A stretch of 64,000 nucleotides of DNA from Shewanella denitrificans OS217 (lineage in GTDB: Bacteria; Pseudomonadota; Gammaproteobacteria; Enterobacterales; Shewanellaceae): assembly GCF_000013765.1 (NCBI RefSeq), contig NC_007954.1, forward strand, positions 1,364,001 to 1,428,000, in the 5' to 3' direction. Each line of letters opens with the position of its first letter. Within the stretch, counting starts at the first letter, position 1. Under the pieces are notes generated by a model. The model was not told the DNA's origin. It worked only from the letters and a program-made list of their open reading frames with translations, and did not search any database. The translations under genes and the position numbers were made by a program. Positions 15,362 to 23,858 of this stretch are shown piece by piece.

Positions 15362-17299
15362 TTAGTACTGCACTAGATAATCGGGTGAAATCGTAATGGT
15401 AAACAAGAGGTAAGCCACTTGTTGATACTGAGATGATGATTTCCAAATATCGTGGATTTGCCTTAAACGCTCCTTGAACTCCGCCGTCATAGAGGAGCTG
15501 AAATACACCCTGTCATAGTGGTTGAGCAGTGCTTCAAGCCCCTGTTGCTGCAAGATATCCACGTGAGTTTGCAGGCTTACCATAATGCGATTTTCGCTAG
15601 GATTTTGACTCAGCTCCTTGATGTTCCACACAAGCCCACCGTATTGGCTGTTGAATTGGCCAATCAAGGCAGCGTCATTGGCGATTTGAAGCTCTGGGGC
15701 GACTAAATCTAACGGCAGGAGATCGGCACTTTGATAATCGGGCCTAAAGAAGTTGAACACTGAAGGTGAGCCTAACGGCGTCTGACCGTGGCTGTCATCT
15801 AAGGACCAAGTAAAGTAACGTCCACTGGGGCTTGCTGCGTTAAGCTCGCGCCACAGGTGGGTTGTACGCAGTAAAGGCTCACGAATTTTACCAAAATATT
15901 GCAAGCTTCCAATGGTCTGACGGGCCTCATCATCGAGCAAGATAGCGCTAATGGTGGCGCCCAAATCACCGCGAACACCTTGACCGTTATCATTAAATAC
16001 CTGGGCAATTCTTTGAATATATTGCGGGCTAGGGTTTGAGGTGACTAAACGTTGAATAAGCTGCTGACCGATAAAAGGCCCCACATTGGGGTGGTCAAAC
16101 AGATTATCTAAGGCTTGGGTTAAATCTTGTTTGGCCGCTTGCCCGCCCGCAAGGACAGTTCCATTCAGTAAACTTTTTTCTTCTTGGGAATGAAAATCCT
16201 CCCAAGGCTCCATGGGCAGAACGAAATTACGGCTGGGTCTATTCCAACGGGCACTGGCGGCAAACGTCCAGCCGGTAAACACATGGGCAAAGCCTTCTAT
16301 TTCTGTTTGGCTGTAGCTGGCTATTGGCTCACCTGTGCTTGACAGTATTGGGCTACCGTCGAGATTTAATTGCTTAAGGCCTATGGTGAAGAGCTGCATG
16401 ACCTCGCGAGCAAAGTTTTCATCGGGGCGTATATTGAGTTCTGTATTGGCTTTTTCATTGCCTAAATGGCTTAAATAACTGCCCATCACAGGGGACAAGG
16501 TCACCGCCTCGAGTAAATCGCGGTAATTGCCAAAGGCGTGCTGAAGCAGTAAATCATAATAGCCTGTCATGCCCTCAGGCTCACTCTTCAAGGCGTTGTT
16601 CGCATCTGAGACCACAAAAATTTCACTTAAGGCGAACGCCACGCGCTGACGCAATTGATCCGGCGCCGTGAGTGAGGCTTTCCACCAGGCATCGAGACGA
16701 TTAATTTGCGCGGGGGCATCCTTGCCAGGGTAGTTTTCTAACAAAGGCGAATGTAGGCTAGCGGGCAGGGCTATCTGCTGGGCTATCCATTCGTGTTCAC
16801 TAATGCCGGTGGCGTGATTTAAGTCAGCACTAGTGGGGCCTAATGTGGCTTGATGCAATAAACGTCCCGCTTGTTTATCTGTCATGGCGCGCTTGGCTTC
16901 TACGTCAATATCAGCATTGGTGCTATTGCCTTGATTATCTGTCACTTGCACCCTGAAACTGTACTGATCTGAGCGAATGACATCAGTCACCACTGGGGTG
17001 AAGGTTAAACTCGCTTCATCTGTCTTGCTCAAAACAAGGCTTGGTCCTGCAATTTGTTGCCATAAGTAACTCTTGATGCCATCGGCATCGCTTGCCGTAA
17101 CGCTGATGGTAATCGCCGTACCTTGGCGAGCTGGGCTTGCCAGCGGAATGACATTCACTACAGGAGCCTGGGCTGTTGGCTGCGGGGTGATGGGGGCAGA
17201 ATTTGGTTCAGATGCGCTATCATCCGAGCCACCACCACATGCACTGAGCAGTAGCATTGCACTGAATAAAAGCTGATATGAATAGGAGTTAGATGCCAT
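15362..17299 (-). CDS. DUF1800 family lipoprotein
   Basis: A 645-residue protein that starts with a lipoprotein signal (MASNSYSYQLLFSAM, then LLLSACGGGSDD; lipidated Cys about residue 21). A Pro/Ala-rich stretch and an immunoglobulin/PKD-like beta domain (about 40-140, VTASDADGIKSYLW) precede the DUF1800 region, which has NFAREVMQLFTIGL, VFTGWTF and SPSVFNFFRPDY. ATG 17299 is preferred over the GTG four codons earlier. DUF1800 and DUF1501 genes commonly occur as a pair; their role is unknown, with possible links to extracellular polymer or surface biology. It is the first gene of a two-gene unit. Confidence 0.85.
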   Translation of the reverse strand: MASNSYSYQLLFSAMLLLSACGGGSDDSASEPNSAPITPQPTAQAPVVNVIPLASPARQGTAITISVTASDADGIKSYLWQQIAGPSLVLSKTDEASLTFTPVVTDVIRSDQYSFRVQVTDNQGNSTNADIDVEAKRAMTDKQAGRLLHQATLGPTSADLNHATGISEHEWIAQQIALPASLHSPLLENYPGKDAPAQINRLDAWWKASLTAPDQLRQRVAFALSEIFVVSDANNALKSEPEGMTGYYDLLLQHAFGNYRDLLEAVTLSPVMGSYLSHLGNEKANTELNIRPDENFAREVMQLFTIGLKQLNLDGSPILSSTGEPIASYSQTEIEGFAHVFTGWTFAASARWNRPSRNFVLPMEPWEDFHSQEEKSLLNGTVLAGGQAAKQDLTQALDNLFDHPNVGPFIGQQLIQRLVTSNPSPQYIQRIAQVFNDNGQGVRGDLGATISAILLDDEARQTIGSLQYFGKIREPLLRTTHLWRELNAASPSGRYFTWSLDDSHGQTPLGSPSVFNFFRPDYQSADLLPLDLVAPELQIANDAALIGQFNSQYGGLVWNIKELSQNPSENRIMVSLQTHVDILQQQGLEALLNHYDRVYFSSSMTAEFKERLRQIHDIWKSSSQYQQVAYLLFTITISPDYLVQY

Positions 17300-17603
17300 G
17301 TTTGCTACCACTTTTAGTTGACGTATTTGTCATATGGCAATGATTCTGGTGGTCAATTGAGCATTTTGCAATGGCATAAAAAAAGATTTTTCAGACACTT
17401 TTTTGACACTTCAATGTCGAGGATTAAGGCGTGTTAAAATTGTGTTAAAAAGTGATGTGACTCAGTGGAATAGCTCAACGAGCAAGTTATTGACGTCAGC
17501 CAAAGGGCTGACACAGGGGGAAATTTTTTTTAATTTAGTTAAATAATAGTTTGCAAATTGGCTTATCAGTCCGTCATAGGCGGCTGAATTTGGAGAAGGT
17601 GAA

Positions 17604-18602
17604 TTAAAACCCCTTAGATAACAGGCTTTCAATGATAGGCAAACTGATGAAGGTTAGCACTGTGCTTATCAAGATGGCAAAGGCGCTCTGGGATGTGTGA
17701 ACTTGATAGCGCTGAGCCAATAAATACACGCTCGCCGCTGTAGGCAATGACGCTAAAATCACTCCCATGGTGAGCCATTGACCCTCAACCTTAAATAGGC
17801 TGAGTAATGCATAGGCCGTTAAAGGTTGAAGGATGAGCTTAAGAAAATTAATCAGATTAAGCTCTATGATGAATGCCTTATCCCAGCGAAGGCTACCTGA
17901 GTCTCTGTGCATGGCTTTGGTAAGCACCATGCCTATGGCAAAGAGGGCGCAAGGGCTTGAAGTGTTACCCACTTGGTGCAACATCTGGCTGAGGCTCTCG
18001 GGGAGATTTAGGGCGGCTGCAGAGACTCCAACCCCCAAGGCACTGGCAATCACTATGGGGTTTGAGCCTAGCGCGTGCAGCATGATCATTAAAGGATGGG
18101 AGGCTTGGATCTGATGTTGGTCAGTTTTTTTGCCCGTTAATGCCTTACTGGTGGCGATTTCTATGCTCACTAAGGCAAAGGCAAACATGACAACAGACAA
18201 TAAACTGGCGATAGCGGCAGCCACTAAGGCACTTTTGTCATCGGGAAATAACATGCCCAGTAAGGGAATGCCAATAAAGGCGGTATTGCCAAAGGTGGCA
18301 TTCAGGGCCCGGATCGCGGCAAGTGCCGATTTTTCAGGGTTGGCCCAATAAGATAGCCCTAGGGCAATCACATAGGTGAACACCATGCTAAGGCTTAAGG
18401 CGCAGATAAAACCCCACTGAGTAATGGAGGCGAACGGGGTCTGGGCTAAGGCGATAAACATGATGGCGGGAAACGCCACATAGTACACATATTGATTGAG
18501 TATGTTGTCGCTGTCGCTGGGGAGCAGTTTACTTTTTTGAACTATGGCCCCAAGTAGCATAATGCCAAAAACTGCGGCTATGGGGGTGAGAGTTGGGCTC
18601 AT
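17604..18602 (-). CDS. AEC-family transporter (auxin efflux carrier/malate permease type)
   Basis: A 332-residue integral membrane protein with about ten hydrophobic segments, beginning PIAAVFGIMLLGAIVQKSKLLP. The N-terminal half has NATFGNTAFIGIPLLG, a pattern typical of AEC carriers, and the C-terminal half a related repeat (MGVILASLPTAASVYLLAQRY). AEC members move organic anions or amino acids; the substrate here cannot be told from the sequence. It is monocistronic by appearance, with a 12-bp-stem hairpin upstream that separates it from the DUF416 gene. Confidence 0.85.
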   Translation of the reverse strand: MSPTLTPIAAVFGIMLLGAIVQKSKLLPSDSDNILNQYVYYVAFPAIMFIALAQTPFASITQWGFICALSLSMVFTYVIALGLSYWANPEKSALAAIRALNATFGNTAFIGIPLLGMLFPDDKSALVAAAIASLLSVVMFAFALVSIEIATSKALTGKKTDQHQIQASHPLMIMLHALGSNPIVIASALGVGVSAAALNLPESLSQMLHQVGNTSSPCALFAIGMVLTKAMHRDSGSLRWDKAFIIELNLINFLKLILQPLTAYALLSLFKVEGQWLTMGVILASLPTAASVYLLAQRYQVHTSQSAFAILISTVLTFISLPIIESLLSKGF

Positions 18603-18640
18603 TGCTAGGTCCTGCTTAAAATGATACCAATTCGATTAAG

Positions 18641-18669
18641 TGAGGTGCATAAGCCAGTTATGCACCTCA
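18641..18669 (-). other. Perfect 12-bp-stem hairpin between DUF416 and AEC genes
   Basis: TGAGGTGCATAA (18641-18652) pairs with TTATGCACCTCA (18658-18669) around loop GCCAG. No T-tract follows on either strand, so it may be an RNA-stabilising or repeat-derived hairpin rather than a simple terminator. ATACCAATTC just beside it resembles the ends of other inverted repeats in this window. Confidence 0.6.
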
Positions 18670-18701
18670 TGGAATAGCGAGTTAACTAGACCCTGTGCTC
18701 G

Positions 18702-19298
18702 TTATAAGCTGATGCCGATATTAGACACACCCGCTTCGATGACATCTTTGCGCAGGCCTTTGACAAGCTCGGCATTGATATCAGGATTCGCTTCTATGAT
18801 AGCTAATAAGGCATCTTGCAGTTCTTTTTCTTCTTGCATCACTTCGTGGGCAAACACATAGTCATCCAAGGCATCATCGGCTAGGCTAACATCGCTAATG
18901 GCTTCAATATAGTTGGCCACAGTGCTCGATGATAATTTACTGATATTAATGATGTCTTCTTCATTTTTGCCATCAATAGCGGCCATCAACATACCAATAC
19001 CGACCGCAGCATCCATGGCGGGATAGACACCATAAGCTTCAAATTGACTCGGATCAGGGGTGTTGTCTTCGAGGCGCTGTAGATGCACGTCTATATTAAA
19101 CTTAAGTTTCTTGTCGTACTGAGACTGCCATAACAATTCTAAGGCGGTAGATAATACTTTTGGCTCACCAAACTCACAGACTTCACTAAAAAGTTGATAG
19201 TTAGGCAGCATGCGCTGGCACAGGGCGATAGAAAAAAGTTGCTTCTGTGGCAGCGAGAGGGCTTTAAGGCGTTTGAAAAAACCTTGTTTATTGGTCAT
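18702..19298 (-). CDS. DUF416 (YjaG-like) protein
   Basis: A 198-residue soluble protein matching the YjaG/DUF416 family. It contains CQRMLPNYQLFSEVCEFG near the N-terminus, FEAYGVYPAMDAAVGIGML in the middle and LVKGLRKDVIEAGVSNIGI at the end. The family is widespread in gammaproteobacteria and has no established biochemical function that I can name. The start overlaps the barA stop by 11 bases, implying translational coupling to the kinase gene. Confidence 0.9.
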   Translation of the reverse strand: MTNKQGFFKRLKALSLPQKQLFSIALCQRMLPNYQLFSEVCEFGEPKVLSTALELLWQSQYDKKLKFNIDVHLQRLEDNTPDPSQFEAYGVYPAMDAAVGIGMLMAAIDGKNEEDIINISKLSSSTVANYIEAISDVSLADDALDDYVFAHEVMQEEKELQDALLAIIEANPDINAELVKGLRKDVIEAGVSNIGISL

Positions 19299-22140
19299 GG
19301 TTAATATCCGCTGATAGCTGTGTTATCACTTGATTTGCTGCCGATTCTACCTTAGTTAACTCGTCAAGTAACTCTAGTATTTCCGGTTCGAGATCAAGAA
19401 TGGGCGTTAATTTCTTAAGTGAGGACTCGAGCGCATGACAGAGTTTCTGAGTATTAGGCACGCCGCAGTAGAGGCTCGCACCATGCAACTTGTGAACTGT
19501 GTACAGCATCTTGTCTTGGCTTTGTTCCTCTAAGGCGTGTTCTAGGTGTTCTATGGTCTCAGGCAGGGATTTAACCAGCATCCTGAGCATCTCTAAGGCC
19601 AAATCTTGCTTTTGATTCACTTGGGTGAGACACATTTCCCAGTTTAGGGTCTGTAAATCAAAATGGGTAAATTTAGGCTTGCTGACCCAACGCTCAATTA
19701 CGGCCTTAAGGGAATTTTCATCTATAGGTTTAGGTAAATAACCGTCCATACCACTGTTAAGAATACTCTCTTTCTCTTCCGACAAGGCGTGAGCCGTGAC
19801 CGCTATGATAGGGGTGTTGCGGTTCATCGAGGCTTGACGAATAAGCCTGGTTGCCGCGAGTCCATCTATGCCAGGCATTTGGATATCCATGAAAATCAGA
19901 TCAAATTGTTGGCCCTTGGCAAGCTCGACCGCAGTTTCACCTCGACTCGCGGTAACTACATTGGTAACCACTTCTTGCAGCAAGGTATCGATAAGCATAA
20001 GGTTTGCCGGATTATCATCAACGGCGAGCACGGACATGCGTTGTCTTTGATAGCTTTGCTCTGGTGCAAGCTCTGGGATGATGAGGTTTTTTGCTGGTGG
20101 GTATATCAACTGCCTTGCCAAGGCGTAATCGCTGATGGGCGTGATAACCAAGATATCGACGCTGTTACGCAATTGACTGACCATGGTTTCGTGCTCAAAG
20201 CAGTCATGCAACAGGATAAGGCTAGTGGCCTTAGATCTGGCTTGTTGCAATTGCTGGCCTAAGGCTTGGGTGGTATCGAATCCATGGCAGCTGATAAGGG
20301 CATAATCATAATGGGGTTCGGGCTTGGCTAAGGTCTGGGTGAGTTCATCTATGCTGCACACACTGGTTAGTGACAATTGCCATGAAATTAAACGCCGGTT
20401 AAGCGTCTCACGGGTTAAGGTGCGCGGCTCGTACAGGAGCACAGATTTGCCGTGCAACACGTCCATAGGTAAGACTTCACCGATTTGAAATTGACTCAAA
20501 TTTAAGGGCAGAATAAACCAAAAGTTTGATCCCTTTTCACTGCTTGAGGTAAAGCCTATCTGGCCGCCCATTTTATTGATCAAACGCTTGGTGATAACAA
20601 GACCGAGTCCGGTGCCGCCAAAACGGCGCGATATGGAGGAGTCGGCTTGGCCAAAGGCTTGAAACAGGTATTCTTGCTGACTGTCATCTATGCCAATCCC
20701 TGTGTCTATGACTTCACAGCGCAGGGTCACTCTATCGTCCGTTTCAGCCACCAGAATTACTTTAAACACCACACTGCCTGAGTCGGTAAACTTAATGGCA
20801 TTGCCCACAAGGTTGGTGATGATTTGGTTGACACGCATGGCATCGCCGCTGACGTGCTCAGGGACATTTTCATCTATGTCTATCACTAGCTCAAGCCCTT
20901 TAGCTTGCGCGCTAGGGGCTATGATGGTGATGGTTTCGGCGACAGTTTCACGCAGTGAAAAAGGCATTTTTTCCAATTCCATCTTGCCAGCTTCAAGTTT
21001 AGAGAAGTCTAAAATGTCGTTGATAATGCCTAGGAGGTTAGTGGCGCTGCGGTCGATGGTTTTAATGTAGTCCAGCTGACTGGCATGCAGTGGGGTTTTA
21101 ATCAGTTGCCTTGCAAAGCCTATTACTCCATTGAGAGGGGTGCGCAGTTCATGGGACATGTTGGCCAAGAACTCAGATTTAATTTGGCTCGCTTCCTGGG
21201 CGCGTTTCTTGGCTAAGTCGAGTTCGACGTTTTGTATTTCAATCTGCTCTAAGGTTTCCCTGAGATCGAAGGTTGCCTGATCGATATTCTGCTGCATTTC
21301 ATCATGGTATTCGCTTAAAGAACCTGCCATGGCATTAATGCCACGTTTCAATAAGTCCAACTCACCGATAAGGTTGCCATCCAAGCGAGCATCCAACTTG
21401 CCTTCACGAATTTTTGCCACCACCCGCACCATCTCGGTGATGGGGAAGTTTACGTGTTTCACTAAGCGGAAGGTGAAGAATAAATTGAACTGCACCCCAA
21501 TGAGCACAATAACGAAGGCGGCAATGGCGGCCCTGTGTTGCTCCAATAAGGCATTCTCTTTATTGAGCAAAATGGCAATGTAGCCCAGTAATTGTTGGCC
21601 CTCTTTGGTTTCCATGCTTGCTGCGGGGACGGCCTGGCTAGTTCCTGGGTGGGCATTGGGGCTGGCTGTGCCAGTTTGGGCAAATAAGTTGATGCCAGCC
21701 TTGCCAGTATTTGAGACAATTGGCATACGTATGATGAGCGAATCTTCCAAGGTCTCAAATTCATCTGGATTTAAACGCTCCAGCGCTTCTTTATAACGCA
21801 TGCTTTCGAAATCTTTGTGATAATGGGACGTCACAAACAAATGATTTTGAATATCGAAGATGGCAATGGAGCGAATAAGGGCAGAATTACTCAGCTGAGA
21901 TGCGGACAGTAAACGCTTGGTGACTTCACGGTTATCAGCCAATAGACCGAACTCGCTGGCAATCGCTAAGGGCTCCACTATGCTTCGACCTTGAGCAATC
22001 AAGGTCTCTTCGAGCTCATAAAAGCGGTTTATGGTAAAATAGCTGCCCAGTAGGATGCCGACCAGTACGGTTGGGGCTAATGCCAGTACCAAGACCCAAG
22101 AGCGCAGACTGTATTTGGTCAGATTATTAGCGCTTTTCAT
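19288..22140 (-). CDS. barA: Hybrid sensor histidine kinase BarA
   Basis: Inner-membrane tripartite kinase whose usual partner is UvrY/GacA, which drives CsrB-type RNAs that titrate CsrA. ATG 22140 gives 950 residues and puts the first membrane segment (SWVLVLALAPTVLVGILLG) near the N-terminus. A periplasmic region and second membrane segment (about 190-210) lead to HAMP, HisKA (NMSHELRTPLNG) and HATPase (NLVGNAIKF, DTGIGI, GGTGLGLVI). A degenerate receiver-like region follows, then a true receiver (VLAVDDNPANLMLI, LIFMDIQMPGIDG) and an Hpt domain (TVHKLHGASLYCG). It is divergent from rlmD, as in E. coli. uvrY is not in the window, but csrA is. Confidence 0.96.
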   Translation of the reverse strand: MKSANNLTKYSLRSWVLVLALAPTVLVGILLGSYFTINRFYELEETLIAQGRSIVEPLAIASEFGLLADNREVTKRLLSASQLSNSALIRSIAIFDIQNHLFVTSHYHKDFESMRYKEALERLNPDEFETLEDSLIIRMPIVSNTGKAGINLFAQTGTASPNAHPGTSQAVPAASMETKEGQQLLGYIAILLNKENALLEQHRAAIAAFVIVLIGVQFNLFFTFRLVKHVNFPITEMVRVVAKIREGKLDARLDGNLIGELDLLKRGINAMAGSLSEYHDEMQQNIDQATFDLRETLEQIEIQNVELDLAKKRAQEASQIKSEFLANMSHELRTPLNGVIGFARQLIKTPLHASQLDYIKTIDRSATNLLGIINDILDFSKLEAGKMELEKMPFSLRETVAETITIIAPSAQAKGLELVIDIDENVPEHVSGDAMRVNQIITNLVGNAIKFTDSGSVVFKVILVAETDDRVTLRCEVIDTGIGIDDSQQEYLFQAFGQADSSISRRFGGTGLGLVITKRLINKMGGQIGFTSSSEKGSNFWFILPLNLSQFQIGEVLPMDVLHGKSVLLYEPRTLTRETLNRRLISWQLSLTSVCSIDELTQTLAKPEPHYDYALISCHGFDTTQALGQQLQQARSKATSLILLHDCFEHETMVSQLRNSVDILVITPISDYALARQLIYPPAKNLIIPELAPEQSYQRQRMSVLAVDDNPANLMLIDTLLQEVVTNVVTASRGETAVELAKGQQFDLIFMDIQMPGIDGLAATRLIRQASMNRNTPIIAVTAHALSEEKESILNSGMDGYLPKPIDENSLKAVIERWVSKPKFTHFDLQTLNWEMCLTQVNQKQDLALEMLRMLVKSLPETIEHLEHALEEQSQDKMLYTVHKLHGASLYCGVPNTQKLCHALESSLKKLTPILDLEPEILELLDELTKVESAANQVITQLSADINHDQ

Positions 22141-22241
22141 AATCGTGGCTTGGATCCCTAACACATAAGAAATGATATTCAGTCTAGACTGCCAGAAATG
22201 ACGCACGCTTGACTAGTAATTTATTAATATTCGAGGCCTAA

Positions 22242-23648
22242 ATGGCGCAATTTTTTAAAGAAAAAGCGAATAAATCTAAACAGCTATCCCCTAAGCTTAG
22301 TCTAAACGTCACTCAACTTGATCATCTTGGCGCAGGCATGGCCCAACATCAGGGTAAAGTGGTATTTATTCCTCAGGCTTTGCCAGGTGAGCGGGTATCG
22401 GTGCAATTGACCGACCAAAAAAAGAGTTTTGCTAAGGCGAAACTGATTAAAATAGAGCAGCAAAGCCCTGAGCGGGCCGATGCCAGCTGCCCCCATTACG
22501 GTCACTGCGGCGGGTGTGATTTGCAGCACTTAGCCCTGGATGCCCAGCAAAATCATAAGCAGCAGAGCTTAAATGAATTGATGGTGAAGTTTTCTGGAAG
22601 CCCTGTTATTGACCCACAAGTGCAAGCAGCACCTTTAGTGTCCCCGCCTTGGCATTATCGCCGCCGCGCGCGTTTAGCCACTTACTTTAACAACAACGAC
22701 AAGAGCTTAAAATTGGGCTTTCGCGCCCTCAGTAGCAAGCAAATCGTACCCATTAAACAATGCCCCGTATTGGCCGAGCCATTATCGGCACTGATCAACC
22801 CGTTTTCCCTATTACTGGCGCGCCTTAAAGCCAAGGCAAGTCTAGGCCATCTCGAATTAACCCAAGCCGATAACGGCACCTTTGCGGTATTAAGGGTGAC
22901 TAAAGTGTTGCCTGCGGCCGACATTCGGGCCTTGGCAAGCTTTGCCCTAACTCAGGGCATTAATCTGTTGCTGCAAGATGACAGCGGCGCCCTAACCGAT
23001 GTGATGACTATGGCGCCTGCTGAAGACGAGGGGGCTACCCAAGTTGAACAATCAGCACTAACCTTGCCGGAGTATGCTTTGAGTCAAGGCCAAGTCAGTT
23101 GCCAATTTACCCCGGGTAACTTTGTGCAGGTCAATGCCGAGGTTAATCAGCGCATGGTGGAGCAAGCGGTCAATTGGCTTGATCTTCAAGTGGGAGAGCG
23201 AGTATTAGATTTATTCTGCGGCGTGGGGAATTTCAGTTTAGCGCTGGCAAACCGAGGCCAGAACCTAGATGGGCTAGAAGTCATTGGGGTAGAAGGCGTG
23301 CCCGAAATGGTGCAGCAAGCTCGGGAGAACGCCAAGCGCAATAATCTGGCGAACTTAAGCTTTTATCATGCTGACTTAAGTGCTGACCTTTCAAATGAAA
23401 AATGGCTTGGGAAAATCGATAAGCTATTATTAGACCCCGCCAGAGCCGGCGCGTTTGAAAGCTTGCAATGGCTACAGAAAATGAAACCTAAAAAAGTGGT
23501 TTATGTGTCTTGTAACCCAGCAAGCTTAGCCCGTGACTCTAGCGTGCTGCTCAGCCAAGGTTACCAGCTTAAGCAGTTGTCCATGATAGACATGTTCCCG
23601 CAGACGCACCACATTGAAGCTATGGCGCTATTTGAAATTGCCACTTAA
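22242..23648 (+). CDS. rlmD: 23S rRNA (uracil-1939-C5)-methyltransferase
   Basis: SAM-dependent RNA methyltransferase, 468 residues. An N-terminal TRAM domain (about 15-75) is followed by iron-sulfur cluster cysteines (CPHYGHCGGC). The methyltransferase domain has VLDLFCGVGNFSLALA for SAM and the catalytic Cys in YVSCNPASLARD, with LLLDPARAG before it. Divergent from barA and upstream of relA, the same order as E. coli. Its last codons and stop are included in a 14-bp tandem repeat. Confidence 0.97.
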   Translation: MAQFFKEKANKSKQLSPKLSLNVTQLDHLGAGMAQHQGKVVFIPQALPGERVSVQLTDQKKSFAKAKLIKIEQQSPERADASCPHYGHCGGCDLQHLALDAQQNHKQQSLNELMVKFSGSPVIDPQVQAAPLVSPPWHYRRRARLATYFNNNDKSLKLGFRALSSKQIVPIKQCPVLAEPLSALINPFSLLLARLKAKASLGHLELTQADNGTFAVLRVTKVLPAADIRALASFALTQGINLLLQDDSGALTDVMTMAPAEDEGATQVEQSALTLPEYALSQGQVSCQFTPGNFVQVNAEVNQRMVEQAVNWLDLQVGERVLDLFCGVGNFSLALANRGQNLDGLEVIGVEGVPEMVQQARENAKRNNLANLSFYHADLSADLSNEKWLGKIDKLLLDPARAGAFESLQWLQKMKPKKVVYVSCNPASLARDSSVLLSQGYQLKQLSMIDMFPQTHHIEAMALFEIAT

Positions 23649-23710
23649 CTATCGCCACTTAACTATCGCCACTTAACTATCGCCACTTAACTATCGGCAC
23701 TTAATATTGG
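23641..23710 (+). repeat. 14-bp tandem repeat containing the rlmD stop codon
   Basis: Four identical units of CCACTTAACTATCG run from 23641 to 23696, with a degenerate fifth to 23710. The first copy includes the rlmD terminal codon and stop. Because 14 is not a multiple of three, successive TAA triplets fall in different frames. Confidence 0.95.
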
Positions 23711-23858
23711 CATTGCTTGACTTGTTTTGTGCACCAAAGCTTATATTTTATCCGCTTGAATGGGATGGGATTGACAATCTAATTGGAATGTTCAAGATAA
23801 AGCTTTTTTATGCTTTATACATTAAAAAAATTGTACCTAAAGTACTAGGAAGACGACT

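Noticed and set aside
15330..15446. N-terminal extension of the DUF1501 gene
   Set aside because: It would bury the twin-arginine signal and overlap the DUF1800 gene end.
23641..23710. CRISPR-like short repeats after rlmD
   Set aside because: The 14-bp units are directly adjacent, with no spacers.
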